From: Cheiracanthium punctorium
Taxonomy: Eukaryota; Arthropoda; Arachnida; Araneae; Cheiracanthiidae
Direction: 5' to 3'
Assembly: GCA_038373885.1 (NCBI GenBank)
Contig: JAWZYV010002522.1
Location: 248,001-312,000 of the forward strand
Length of the DNA stretch: 64,000 bases
A program made the position numbers and the translations under genes. The notes under the pieces were generated by a model. It searched no databases, had not been told where the DNA came from, and saw nothing but the letters and a program-made list of their open reading frames with translations. Positions 12,824-22,860 of the stretch are shown in pieces (positions within the stretch are counted from its first letter, which is position 1; each line of letters opens with the position of its first letter).

Positions 12824-13420
12824 TTACTTAGAAATTTTGTGGAATGATAAATCGAATTGAATGCATTGGTTAGGAAACACTTTCCAACGTTTGAGAGGGC
12901 GCAAGCGATTACTGTTTGAGGAAAAAAATCTTACACACAGGCATAAATGCTTTGTTGCGGAAATGTCGGTAGATTCATCAATATATAAAGAAAACTTAGC
13001 CTCTCTTAACTCTTGAATCATCTCTTCGAATAACGATAGGCTTATGACATTCTTAATGAGGCATGCACACTTTGTTTGGAGTTTCAGATCCTCTAGTGCA
13101 CTACCTTTTGAATACTTTTCCACTATTTCACCTAGGTGATCAACGGATTTAATACGGCAGTGGCACTCAATAGCTACACCAAATTTTATATCAAATTCTT
13201 TCAATGATTTATTTACAGCTGATTTTTTTTATAAATAGTGAACAGTGCAATTAATTTAGAGGATTTCAAGTCTTTCTCTTTATTCTTGTGTTTGGCTAAT
13301 TTTTCGTGAGTCACTAAATTATGCTTTTTAAGCTGGGATATTGATCAAAGATACAACTTGCAAAAACACGCATTATCTTTCAGCATTAACCATGGATGCT
13401 CAATCTCCCATTCTTTATTA
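12824..13420 (-). pseudogene. hAT transposase fragment (BED finger plus start of catalytic region)
   Basis: Reading leftward: EHPWLMLKDNACFCKLYL, then HNLVTHEKLAKHKNKEK (end of a BED-type zinc finger), SSKLIALFTIYKK, then an open stretch from 13204 down with SVDHLGEIVEKYSKGS, LQTKCACLIKNVISLS and SLYIDESTDISATKHLCLCV. The IDESTD motif holds the Asp of the hAT catalytic core, and the whole order is that of ZBED/SPIN-like hAT transposases. The zinc-finger part and the catalytic start are in different frames, with a break near 13205-13215. A stop ends the frame after LSFHKISK, so the RW-rich insertion domain and the C-terminal dimerisation region are missing. It lies inside the hAT element and cannot encode an active enzyme. 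Confidence 0.8.
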
Positions 13421-13528
13421 TATTTTCTACTCATTATAGGCTAGCGTTTAATAACTGTAACTTAATAATTACTCAAGCTTACTGTAACCACGGCAACATA
13501 TTCAATGCTTACTACAACCGCACAACAA

Positions 13529-13759
13529 GGGCCGACCTAGTTGTATGGTGGGTAAAGCACCGTACTCCAGTTTCGGGTTCAACTCCCGGCGGTCTGGATT
13601 CGATCCCCGACTGGGCGTGGCTGTCATTGTATCCGTCCCTTCATAGGGGGCGACGTTGGTCCACCTACTAGGTGTCCCCATAGTAAAGTGACCAACAATT
13701 CCGGCCTGTTGTGGCCAAAGTCTTCAAGGCAGAGGCCGGCCATTAGAAAGAAAAAAAAA
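13529..13759 (+). repeat. tRNA-derived SINE, copy C, a different family
   Basis: The head GGCCGACCTAGTTGTATGG, a B-box GGTTCAACTCC at 13577-13587 and a second GGATTCGATCCCCGAC mark a tRNA-like promoter. The body ends AGGCAGAGGCCGGCCATTAG followed by an A-rich tail. CGCACAACA upstream and CGCACTACA downstream may be an imperfect target duplication. It sits inside the hAT element, so it is the youngest layer of this nest. Confidence 0.75.
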
Positions 13760-14499
13760 CGCACTACAAATAAATGTGCCCTAGTCAGCTCAGCTACTCC
13801 GTAAAACCCTCTTTTGCTAAGAATCAAAATCGAACAAAAAACCCGTCGAAACTCGAACTAAAACCAAAACAAAGACACCCCATTTGTTCGGAAAGAGGAC
13901 AAAATACCGGGTGATAGACACTGCTACGAATTGTGACGTCCCCCGCAGACTAGACAAGAGACAAGTAGCTGTACATATATATTGCTTGTTTGTTTTCATA
14001 TTCGCCAACAATTACAGAATTAAGCCATAATTAGCTAAAAGACGAGTGGCTAAAATTTTGTTTTTCTTTTTAGCCAGCAGCCTCAGAATTTAGCCATAAT
14101 TAACCAAAAAACGAGTGGCTAAACAAAAATTTTTCTTTTTAGCCAGCAGCTTCTGAAATTAGCCAAAATGGCTATAATTAGCCACATCTGGCAACCCTGC
14201 CAAGAACGACTGAAGTGCAGAAAAAAAAGAGCCGCCAGAATCTTTTCTCTTTCTGATTTTGATACGTCACTGCAGGGGAAATGCAATACTCACAACAAAT
14301 GTTCACTGTCTCCTGAGCTCATTACGTCTCACTCTAGGCGCCAAAAAACGCAGCTGTAAATGGAATTGTTCAAAACAAAAGTAAAATGTATGCGAATTCG
14401 CGACAAAAGCTATGATTTCCTCCCAACCATAAACGTTTTTCGACCGACTCACAAGTTAATAAAAGGAGAGAGTGAGCAGTTTTGTGACTGAGGCAAAAC

Positions 14500-15324
14500 T
14501 AACGTGACCATTTATTTTTTCCTCCAAAACGGGACATCTACTACTTTTTTTGGCAATAGTGTATTTATTTTCTTCCTCAAAACGGGACATCTACTGCTTT
14601 TAAGGTAATAGTATTGGAGACTGAATGGACAATTCTGGGTATCTTTTAGTTGTTGAGAAAACGCGCAAAAAAGCTTGTTTTAATGTTAATATCAAAATAA
14701 AATGAAAAAAAAAGTCTATGCTAAAACACACATATACTATAAAAATAGTGCAAGACGTACGTTTCGGGTGGTACAAGAGGGCAGGCCCTACTTCGACTTC
14801 AAAAACACCATTCGACGCAAGGCAGGAAGGTAGGAAACATAGAAAAAAGGAAGTTGTCATTCGGAAATAAAAATATTCTTAGAAAACCAGAGTGAAAACG
14901 GAAAATAAAGTGCCCATCGCTGGAGGGGAGGAATAAGCAAAAGCGGAACATGACTTTAAAAAAAGAAATAAAAATTAAACGAATTGAAATAGTTGACAAA
15001 AGAAGAGCATTAAAAGAACAAACACAAAATCAATATGTATCCCCCAGGCGTTCTGTTTGCGTCTCGAGAGGGGAAAGAGGGAGGTCAGGTTTTTTTATTT
15101 ATTTTTTTTTTATTACAGACACTATCGTTGGATGATTTTAGATTTTTAGCGGCCTTTTTTGAAATCGTTACCATGGGTTGCTGTCTTTCTAAAAACGGGA
15201 CATTGCAGGGGACATTTTCTAAACACGGGACAGTACGGTGTCCCCAAGCTGTGCTTGGGGACAACGGGACAAGCCACCTAAAAACGGGACTGTCTCGCTC
15301 AAAACGGGACGTATGGTCACCTTA
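14500..15324. mobile_element. 825-bp non-autonomous element with TAASGTGACCA ends and 8-bp TSD
   Basis: Left end TAACGTGACCAT and right end ATGGTCACCTTA are inverted repeats, extended by sub-terminal AAAACGGGAC motifs in direct and inverted copies. The target duplication GGCAAAAC is exact at 14492-14499 and 15325-15332. No transposase is encoded; open frames inside have no domain. The termini resemble those of the larger element at 27731-30327 (TAAGGTGACC), suggesting the same mobilising family. It lies about 100 bp upstream of the pogo transposase start, within the old pogo 5' region. Confidence 0.88.
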
Positions 15325-15367
15325 GGCAAAACAGAAGTGTTACAAAAAACTCTCGCTCAGAGGAAAA

Positions 15368-15390
15368 GTGTTTGTGTGTGTGTGTGTGAA
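15368..15390 (+). repeat. (TG)n microsatellite
   Basis: A short run of TG dinucleotides lies just upstream of the pogo-like transposase start. Confidence 0.8.
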
Positions 15391-15427
15391 CTTGTTTTAC
15401 AACAGTGCTTATTCTTTCTCTGTGAAA

Positions 15428-16302
15428 ATGTCTAAAACTCTTTTAAGTGTTCGTGAAAAAATTTTGATTTGCGAATTTAAGCAAAAACATCCTTTGGCGT
15501 CTCAGCAATTTATTGCAAATCATTTTTTGAGGCTTCTGGAGAAAAAAATCAGTAAAAGAGCAGTTGGAGATATTCTGAACAGCAAAGAAAGATGGGCTAA
15601 TACTGAAGAATCAGCGTTGTCAATGAAAAAGATGAGAAGTGGCAAACACGAAATTCTGGAGAATGCACTTATAATGTGGATAACACAAGTAAATGAAAAA
15701 CATGGGACAGTAACTGATGAAGTGATAAAAGAACAAGCGAAATTGTTTGGAGAAAAATGTAATATTGAGAATGTTTCATATAGCAATGGATGGTTGCAAA
15801 ATTTCAAAAAACGGAATGGTTTTTCTCAACAGTTCCGACATGGCGAAATAGCAGCTGTGGATGTTAATGTAGTGGATCTGGTAGGAAGAAACTTGCAAGA
15901 ATTATTGAAGAATATGCCTTGAGGGATGTGTACAATATGGACGAATCTGGTCTGTTTTTCTCAATGATGCCAAGCAAAACGATATCTAATCAATCTGGAA
16001 GAGGAGTTAAAAGAATGAAAGCAAGAGTAACTACTATTCACTGCACGAATGCCGATGGCAGTGACAAAAGAATTTTGGAGATTATTGGAAAAGCCAAATC
16101 TCCACGATGTTTCAAAAATTTTCGAGCAGAACTTTATGTGAAATATAGATATAATAAAAAAGCTTGGATGACACAAAAAGAATTTGATGACTGGCTCGAT
16201 TCCTTCAATACGGAAATGAAATGCCAAAAAAGAAAAGTTTTACTGATCTTAGATTATGCACCATGCCATAAAAAAATGGATATGAATCAGTGGTGGATCT
16301 AA
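15428..16302 (+). pseudogene. Pogo/jerky-like transposase, N-terminal two-thirds
   Basis: The start is the ATG at 15428 (MSKTLLSVREKILICEFKQ). Residues 1-55 form a CENP-B-type helix-turn-helix and residues about 75-135 a Tc5/CENP-B second DNA-binding domain (NGWLQNFKKRNGF). The frame then breaks near 15890: the first frame stops at 15920-15922, while LARIIEEYALRDVYNMDESG continues in the next frame. The catalytic domain keeps MDESG (first Asp) and LLILDYAPCH (second Asp), where the family normally has LDNAP, so Asn is replaced by Tyr. Sequence stops matching after CHKKMD near 16282 and a stop follows; the third acidic residue is gone. The last part of the protein reappears at 19141. DNA binding and strand transfer in the nucleus are the family role; this copy cannot be active. 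Confidence 0.85.
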
Positions 16303-17757
16303 GATTGGGTAAAGGAGGGGGGGCTAACTTACTGGGTATTCAATAATTTGGGTACAGCTATCCATAGGCCCTACGAGAGGGGAGGGGACAGACGGGGCGC
16401 CGCCCCTGGGGATGTGCGAGTTAGAGTGGGTCCGTGTTCAGCTAAAGTGCGTCCGTGAATTTTTCAGAATGTGTTACAAATTTCATTTATAGATCTGTAA
16501 TTAAAATCTTTTTTTTTTAAATAGACTAAATTTTGAATACCTAATTCTAGAATGATTTAGATTTCAAAAATGTTCATTCTACCATTCAATGTTCATTCAA
16601 CCTTTGAACATGAATTAAAAGTACCACTACATATCAGAAAAACTTCCCTCCCACTCTTTCCTTTTAGCATTTTATATAAAAGTCATTAAAAACAGCAGTT
16701 TTAGAAAACAATTCCTTCGTTCCCTTCTGTTTTTTCGAAAATTTTGTGCTTTACGACAGGGGCCGGGAAGATTTTCATTCCGCATTATAAAATTTCTCTA
16801 GGAGAGGCCCTGTATACAAGTTTGACGACATTTAGCACGATTTTTTACACGTCGCCTGTATATTTTATTTTTCTGCCAACATATAGTATTACGTAATCGA
16901 ATTTCGAGAAAGGTGTGCGAATTTCCGATAAAATAAAATGCACAAACCCGCTAGGACTTACACTTCATAGGAAAAACAATGTCTGGAAAAATTAATTTAA
17001 ATCATACCTCTTTTTTCCATTATGATATATCATTGTATTCCTTCTAATTATGCAATTCTTTACAAACTGCCTGATAGTGATACAAGTATACTTTGTGAGT
17101 GCTGTTCCTCTAGCTGGGGCTGTGCATGTATGATTTTTTCCTGATGATTTGCGCTTACACTCTCATTAGACAAATTATCATTTTTCGGAATTTTCATAAA
17201 ATAATCACCTATATTACGACTCAATGACCGCTTTCTTGAGGTCATAATACTTGCATTTAAATTAAATTCTACACACGAACGGAGCTAAATAGAGAATAAA
17301 TGAATCACACTGGCGCTTCACCCGAAATTAACGACCAGGCGGCGAAAGCAATTTCAATGGATTAGATTTCGAAGCCTGTTTAGAAAGTATTACAGTACTT
17401 CCAAGAAATTCTTCCACCATTCCTAAACATTCAAAACGGGTGTACTTTTGTATAAACAGGAAATGTCCGAAAACCAGATTAGGAAAATTAGCCATAGTAA
17501 TAGTATTCTTTCATAATACCCCTGAAAATCCAAACGGCGGAATAAAAGAATCTTTCACAATGGTACAGTGGCAGCTCCTCCATATTTGAGCATATGAGCA
17601 CAAGAACCCCAAAGGAAAAACTAAAGAATAAACACATTAACAAATTAAATTTAAAAAATAGTAACTACACTTCTAGATTTTTGTGAGTTTTACTCTCCCC
17701 CCCCCCCCCGCTATTATTAAATACGCTTATTATAGCTAACTGTAGTGGAGGTTTCTA
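16303..17757. other. Inserted sequence of unknown type inside the pogo transposase gene
   Basis: This replaces the expected third part of the catalytic domain. It begins with a G-run-rich block (AAGGAGGGGGGGCTAAC) and a GGGGCGCCGCCCCTGGGG palindrome near 16397, reminiscent of hAT-type MITE ends, then becomes AT-rich. A 61-codon minus-strand frame (17060-17245) has no recognisable domain. A C12 run lies near 17698. Confidence 0.4.
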
Positions 17758-18654
17758 CAGTCGAACCTTGATTTAACGAATTCTCCGATTTAACGAATAT
17801 TTTTTTTTTGTTCCGACAAAAAGGTTGCTAAAATGTCCTGATTTAACGACTTTTTAGCTTTGATTTAACGAACAACAATCACTGAAATAAAATTCGCACA
17901 TAAAACTAAAACTTTGAATTTTTCGCACTCCAAATTTTGAATCTTTCACACCCTAATCCAAATGTGTAATACAATAATTTTCTTCTCATTTCTCCAAACG
18001 AAGCAAGTGTCTACGAAGACAGTGATACAGAAACAATCATTTGCAATTACGCCGTGGATAACGATGATCCAATGCTTATATGGGAAGATTTTCCTAAAAA
18101 TGAAAATTTTACAGGATATGTGTCTTGCGATGTACAGCTAAGTACTTGCGATAGTGAACAGAAAGAGAATGAAGATTCTGAAAGCAGCGAAGAGATGAAG
18201 AAACGGAAACTGAATTTTAAAAAGTGACATTCCAAGAAGCAGTTTGCAGCTTTAACGCTTTAATTTCTTTTTTCTCACGAGTTTGATGATCTTGTTCTTA
18301 CGTAGTTAGAAAATATCGACAAAGAACTTCGGAAAGTCGAAATAAAGTACTTTCAAGGATTTCTTTCCAAAGTGCCAATAAGTATGTATGTACTATGCAT
18401 TAAATTTTAAGAGCAAGTAATATTAAAGAATTTAGATAATTTTAAAGTTGATCGCCTAACGTATAACTTATAATTTTTAAGCTCGTAGTAAACAATAATC
18501 ATTCTTTTTTTCATATCTATATCTAAGGGTATTTTGCATTGATATTTTTATACCATACTACTTCACAAAAATTGATATTCGATTTAACGAATTGCTTCGA
18601 TTTAACGAACGGATTTGTGGGTCCCAATCAATACGTTAAATCGAGGTTCGACTG
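17758..18654 (+). mobile_element. Second, smaller pogo-like element nested in the first
   Basis: The left end CAGTCGAACCTTGATTTAAC and right end GTTAAATCGAGGTTCGACTG are inverted repeats flanked by TA (17756-17757 and 18655-18656). Sub-terminal GATTTAACGAA motifs repeat at both ends (17783, 17839, 17870; 18580, 18598). At 897 bp it is a deletion derivative that keeps only the tail of a transposase. Its termini differ from those of the host element (TTAAATC against TTAAACC), so it belongs to a different family of the same superfamily and is not a self-insertion. Confidence 0.88.
18000..18355 (+). pseudogene. C-terminal tail of a pogo/jerky-like transposase
   Basis: The frame reads EASVYEDSDTE, MLIWEDFPKNENFTGYVSC, then an acidic/basic tail with KRKLNFKK and a stop at 18225-18227. 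VTFQEAVCSFNALISFF follows in a shifted frame, and SHEFDDLVLT, a stop, and LENIDKELRKVEIKYFQGF in a third. The V-TF-EA-x-x-L order with an acidic stretch before it is usual for the end of jerky-like transposases. A pyrimidine run ending CTCCAAACG just before 18000 could be an old splice acceptor. With no catalytic part and two frameshifts it is inert. Confidence 0.65.
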
Positions 18655-19140
18655 TACAGCACAGTCTTTAATCACTCATACGTGCGACCAAAAAATTTTC
18701 CCTCTGAACCGCTCTGTGGTCACAGAAGCGCAGACAGATGAGAAGAAGTGCGGCGCTGCTGATATGACTCTGTTCGCACATTTTCACTGTGCACAAAGAT
18801 CCATTTTTTGCGGTATATCTCCGGGTTTTCCCTTGGTTTGTAACGTTCGATTAGTTAATTAATTTTTACTACATTTTCTTATTATTTTCTTTATTTCTCT
18901 CATTTTTCACTACATTATTTTTTTTATAAACTAGTGTAAATAATTAAGATCGGAGTCAAAGACGTGTTTCGGAGCTAAAGCAATGACAATTTTCAATATT
19001 ATCCTTTGAAAAATTGAAATAAAATGAATCAAGTCGGTCTCCGAGAACAGAAGCGGACAGTGCCGGGAAGAAGTAAGGCGCTGCTGATATCATTACGTTC
19101 GAACATTTTGATTGTGCACACGGAGAATATATATATAACT
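18655..19140 (+). repeat. Segment related to the 38.3-kb tandem unit, with an internal duplication
   Basis: About 18845-19015 (TTTTATAAACTAGTGTAAAT, later CGGAGCTAAAG and ACAATTTTCAA) follows the same order of words as 38335-38515. Within the segment, an 18721-18795 block (ACAGAAGCG..GGCGCTGCTGATAT..GTGCACA) is repeated with changes at 19049-19125. The function is unknown. It lies between the inner pogo and the resumed pogo coding sequence. Confidence 0.55.
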
Positions 19141-19951
19141 ATGTCAGCTGAAGATTTTATAAATGTCGATGATTTAGAACCTGTCACTGAAAATATGACA
19201 ACTGATGAAATTGTAGAATTTCTAAAACCGACGCAGGGCCTTAACCAAGATGGCATGCTAGGTAGGGCTTTGAATCTAGTTTGGGGGGGCTGACTAAATA
19301 TAAGTATTAGTAGTTCGGGGGGGGGAGAGTTTCTTCCAATTTTTACATCTTCACCTAGAATTTTTATTTCACAAAATGCCATATTTTAAAATATTTACCA
19401 TTCATTCCATTAACAATTTTTTCATTGAGATTTACTGCCAAATACAAGTCTATGAAACGTGGGATAAGCGTGGCGGCAGTTTTAAGGTTTTACCTTACCC
19501 CCTCCGAATTTCTACCCCGAGTAGCAAATCAAGCGCAAGGAATAGCGTGAGTTTTGTGTTTTTGTCCCGCTTTGTGATTCCACTAAACTTTTGTATTCAT
19601 CAGTGAATTTACTGAAATTTTTGAAAATGTTAGGGGGGGCCGAGAGACTTCTAGGTAGGGCTCAGCCCCCGTAGCCCCCCCTCTGGTTACATCCCTGAAC
19701 CGACGTCATGTACAGACATCGAACCGGAGGATAGCGAGTCTGAGATTGAAGAAATTGAGGGGAAAAAAAGTGACAAATAGAGAAGCCCAAGAGTGTATAT
19801 AGATAAACTGAGACATTATTTTGAGCAACATGATAAAACTGACACAGAAATTATTAATAAGGTGTTACATTGGGAAAAATGTGTAGATGCATTTCGTGTC
19901 ACTAATCAAAAGCAGATGACTTTGGATGGTTTCCTTTCGAAAAATAAATAA
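19141..19951 (+). pseudogene. C-terminal part of the outer pogo-like transposase, split by a MITE
   Basis: MSAEDFINVDDLEP and MTTDEIVEFLKPT run to 19233, where a 464-bp MITE intervenes. After its second target duplication the frame resumes: TSCTDIEPEDSESEIEEIEG, a stop near 19779, then LRHYFEQH, TDTEIINKVLHWEKCV and the end MTLDGFLSKNK with TAA at 19949-19951. The SAEDFINVDD motif, the helix near the end and the short basic terminus are usual for jerky-like transposases, completing the protein begun at 15428. Only about 220 bases separate the stop codon from the element's right end, as expected for a 3' untranslated region. Confidence 0.8.
19234..19697. mobile_element. hAT-type MITE inserted in the pogo transposase tail
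   Basis: The left end CAGGGCCTTAACCA and right end GGTTACATCCCTG are imperfect inverted repeats. The 8-bp duplication AACCGACG is exact at 19226-19233 and 19698-19705, and removing one copy with the MITE restores the host reading frame. G-run-rich sub-terminal sequence (GGGGGGGCTGAC, GCTCAGCCCCCGTAGCCCC) is typical of this class. A closely related copy in inverse orientation starts at 33794. Confidence 0.92.
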
Positions 19952-20174
19952 AAGGTACGTTTATTTTATCAATCACTCTTTCAAGTGTTCTTCGTTTTGA
20001 ATCAATACAGATTACATTAAAGGAAATTAGTTATTATTTGAGCTATTAAAAGTAAATACATTAATGGTAGCAGTTTTAAAAGGTATAATTTAAAGTCCCT
20101 TTTTAAACCGCCACCCTTGATTACCGCCAAAAATTACGTGGAACCAAAGATGGCGGTTTAACGAGGGTTGACTG

Positions 20175-20710
20175 TATATGTATCATTAAAATGATGTTAA
20201 TAAACAAACTTTAGTATTTTAAAATTTCTGAGACAGGACAAGTGACTCAGTTTTTGAAATATGGGCCTTATTTTAAAATTATTTTTATTTTTAAATAACG
20301 CAGAATGTGGTCATTCAAAATTTGTGCTCAAAACAGTTTCAATTCTTTTTTATAAGAGGGGGGGGGAGGGGCAAGGGTGGTTTTAGGTCGAAGGCACAGG
20401 GGACGCGAATTCCCCGAGAGGTAAATATTTACACTAGATAAAATACGCTTCAAATAAAATTGCATAGTTCATGCAATTCTGAATTGGTATTCAAGCTTTG
20501 CACTCTTCCTGAAAAATATTTCTGGATCCGCCCTTGGAAAGGGGGCATAGTATATTTGTACAAATACGTAACAAAAATCAAGTGCTTAGAATATATAATT
20601 CAATATTTTAGAGAAATAAACTGACCATACTTTTAATAATAACATATATTAATAAAAGCTTTTAAACACATTTAAAATATATATATGAATGTAATTTAGC
20701 TATAACTTAC
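20175..20710. other. Geneless stretch with hAT-like debris
   Basis: A G-rich block with GGACGCGAATTCCCCG near 20400 and CTGGATCCGCCCTTGG near 20522 resembles worn MITE ends; no TSD is visible. The remainder is AT-rich and may include the intron following the exon at 20711-20990. Confidence 0.35.
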
Positions 20711-20990
20711 TTGAGGCTTGTGGATCTGATGAACTTGAAGAGTTTTCTTCCTCTAATTCAGTAGCTAAACATACATTCGAAGAGCAAGAAGAAATATATA
20801 CCAAGGATTCTTTCTCTTAATTCCCCCTGGTAATTAAACAGGCGCCAGTTGATTTTGTTTATGAAGATCTGAATGCTTAGTTAGCCTATGTTTTTTTTAC
20901 ATAATAATTATCAAAAATATGACGACATAAAGCACACTGTACTTTATAGCTTGTGCTTTTGGCACCACCGATGTTCTTTTTAGGAAACAT
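20711..20990 (-). pseudogene. BED-like zinc-finger exon with splice donor
   Basis: From the ATG at 20990 the minus strand reads MFPKKNIGGAKSTSYKVQCA then CRHIF, followed after a one-base slip in an A-run by KKHRLTKHSDLHKQNQLAPV. The CxxC and HxxxxH pairs make a BED- or C2H2-type finger, as found at the start of hAT transposases and ZBED proteins. A serine- and glutamate-rich segment (SSCSSNVCLATELEEENSS) follows in another frame and runs to DPQASS at a good donor, AAG followed by GTAAGTTA (GT at 20709-20710). No downstream exon was found. The frame changes suggest a pseudogene; it may be a host ZBED-like gene relic or a transposase first exon. Confidence 0.5.
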
Positions 20991-21483
20991 AAAGCCAAAA
21001 GTGAAATAAAACTTTTATAAACTTCACAACGATATGCTATGCTGCCGTAACAAGAAAAAAAAAAAATGCCCACTATTCTAAACTCTGTCTAACTCACTGG
21101 CACAGCACAATAACAAGTGTTGGAAAAGTGATGTACCATGGGTTTGCGATTAAAAAATAAAAATACACGGGATATTTCGACGAACCATTTCTTTCTCACC
21201 ATTCTGTCATTGAGGACCAAAAAAAATACAAAAACCGTATTTCTGGAAAAAGGAACATCCCCCATTTGCTTGTGTAAGCAAAGCCATACTTCTTTTCCGT
21301 CGAAATTGTTTATCTACCCGACTGGTCTAATTAACGGTCACTGTCTCCCCCATTCCGACCACCCACACCCATATTGTACTTTTCTATGGTGTCGGCGACA
21401 AAATACGGTAACAGGGCGTCAACTGTCATTCCACTAAACAAACAGCGGGCAGCCTACTCCCCTTTGTACGATCGTTTTTTTTT
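20991..21483. other. Uncharacterised stretch
   Basis: An open frame of 99 codons on the plus strand (21138-21437) has no domain. Moderately GC-rich sequence from 21290 to 21480 may belong to the composite repeat that follows. Confidence 0.35.
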
Positions 21484-21539
21484 CCCTCAATTTCTTCAAT
21501 CTCAGACTCGCTATCCTCCGGTTCGATGTCTGTACATGG
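21484..21539 (-). repeat. Fragment of the pogo transposase tail
   Basis: In inverse orientation the sequence repeats the segment encoding DIEPEDSESEIEEIEG found at about 19707-19760. It lacks the MITE and ends abruptly at CATGTAC next to a fold-back. This is a transported piece of the same pogo family. Confidence 0.8.
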
Positions 21540-21545
21540 CTGTCT

Positions 21546-21693
21546 TATACAACTGGTCGACTCTCTCCTTTCCTACCCCCTTTCACTCCTCAGATTCTCC
21601 CCGCAGTTCGAAAAGCCAAGCTGATCTCTGACGAGGGGGGCTCTACGGAAGCTGACCGCTTTCACTCCCCCGCTTTAGTCGACCAGTTGTATA
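21546..21693. mobile_element. Small fold-back with 17-bp arms
   Basis: TATACAACTGGTCGACT at 21546-21562 is perfectly inverted as AGTCGACCAGTTGTATA at 21677-21693. The right arm with its TTTCACTCCCC shoulder recurs at about 33728-33765. Its TA-ended termini could make it a short Tc1/mariner-type MITE. Confidence 0.7.
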
Positions 21694-22200
21694 ATGAATC
21701 GGAGCAAACGGAGCCCTTTTTCCCCCAAAAAAACCCCAGGGATTTCCCTTTAACAGACCAGAAGTAAAAGTTACGAGCTGAAAACTTCTTGTCAAGCTTT
21801 CTAAACTTTCTATTTATGCAATTAAACAGGTTTTGGCACATTATCTTTTAATAAACATTTATGAACGTTTATTCACATTTTTATACATTTAAAACTCTTT
21901 GTAAAAAAAAAAAAATTAATGTTTTTTAAGGCTGTAAGGGTATACTTTTCGAATTCCGCGCTCGATTTGTGTGCACATTTAAAATTCAAAAAGTTGTGCG
22001 CGCACAGGCCGCAGCGTGACACAGCTGGTATATGCGTACGGTATACATAAGCGATACACATTTTTCTCCACATGTTGTATTTTGTTCTATTTAATCAATA
22101 ATTATGTACGTGAATTTATTAGTTATCAATAATTATGTACTTACGTTGTAATGAACAGTAATCCTGTTTATTTGTAATGAATGATCGATTTGTAATTCAA
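21694..22200. other. Geneless AT-rich stretch
   Basis: Nothing beyond an A-run near 21903 and AT-rich sequence is visible. Confidence 0.4.
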
Positions 22201-22860
22201 ACTAGCTGTGTACCCTTCATACGGGAGGAAGCAGATATTTTTCTAATACACCTGATTAAAATTTATTCAATCAGAGCAAAACTATGGAATTGTTTCACTC
22301 GTAACCTGGCATTACGATAGTTGGAAAAAAAAAAACTACTTTACTTCGTGCAAATTTGTAATATAGTTTGTTTGTTTAACGTTTAGAGTTCTACCCACAA
22401 CAGAGGAAGTTATTTGAACTTCATCTATGAAACCATAGCTCTTGAAACGGTTCGAATATTTCCGATAATAACCTAACCTGAATGGCTATCCCTGATCAGC
22501 AAATCGCAATTAGTAATCCAATAAGATTCCGCAAAGATATGGTTTACATCAGTTATAATTAAATTACCAATGATAATTCATTCAGAATTTTTAATTAAAT
22601 AAATAAACACGTACATGCGATACCATTCTTTATTTTTATTTATTTATTCTAAAGTTAAACAAGTATCTCTCTATTCTAAAAAAAAGTAAGGGCCGCTGTC
22701 GTCGCCGCTCTCAAAAGCTTGTTCGCCTATCTTCTCCTAAACCGTGGGGATTTGGAATACATTTCGACTAAGGTGCCCACAGATTCGAAAAATTCCGAGG
22801 AACCTGCTAAGCTGACTTAAATTTCGAAAATCGAATTATTTTAGAAGATATTAATAAAAA
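22201..22860 (+). repeat. Partial copy of the ACTAGCTGTG repeat family
   Basis: ACTAGCTGTGTACCCTTCA at 22201 matches the terminus of the element at 24519 (ACTAGCTGTGTGCCCGTTC). A GC-richer segment near 22690-22770 contains CTTCTCCTAAACCGTGGGG and may be its internal conserved part. The right boundary is uncertain. Confidence 0.4.

Larger units (their letters stand above)
12605..14199 (-). mobile_element. hAT transposon inserted in the pogo-like element
   Basis: Terminal inverted repeats CAGGGTTGCCAGAT and ATCTGGCAACCCTG are perfect over 14 bases, and the 8-bp target duplication CCAAGAAC lies at 12597-12604 and 14200-14207. Sub-terminal copies of AATTAGCCA and AGCCAAAAATAGCC occur at both ends. 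It carries the remains of a minus-strand BED-finger/hAT transposase and a SINE. The length (1.6 kb including the SINE) shows internal deletion, since autonomous hATs usually exceed 2.5 kb. Confidence 0.92.
12401..20174 (+). mobile_element. Pogo-like (jerky/CENP-B type) DNA transposon, enlarged by nested insertions
   Basis: The left terminus CAGTCGACCCTCGTTAAACC at 12401 is mirrored by GGTTTAACGAGGGTTGACTG ending at 20174. Both ends are flanked by TA, the duplication expected for Tc1/mariner/pogo elements. Sub-terminal repeats (CGATAAACCACC on the left, CGCCACCCTTGATTACCGCC on the right) repeat the same theme. Between the ends lie the transposase pieces at 15428-16302 and 19141-19951 in the same orientation. 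The 7.8-kb span is far longer than a normal pogo element (roughly 2-3 kb) because at least four other elements sit inside it, several bounded by their own TSDs. The second half of the catalytic domain has been replaced by unrelated sequence. Confidence 0.85.

Noticed and set aside
15520..16227. Minus-strand frames opposite the pogo transposase
   Set aside because: Shadows; the plus strand carries the recognisable DNA-binding and catalytic motifs.
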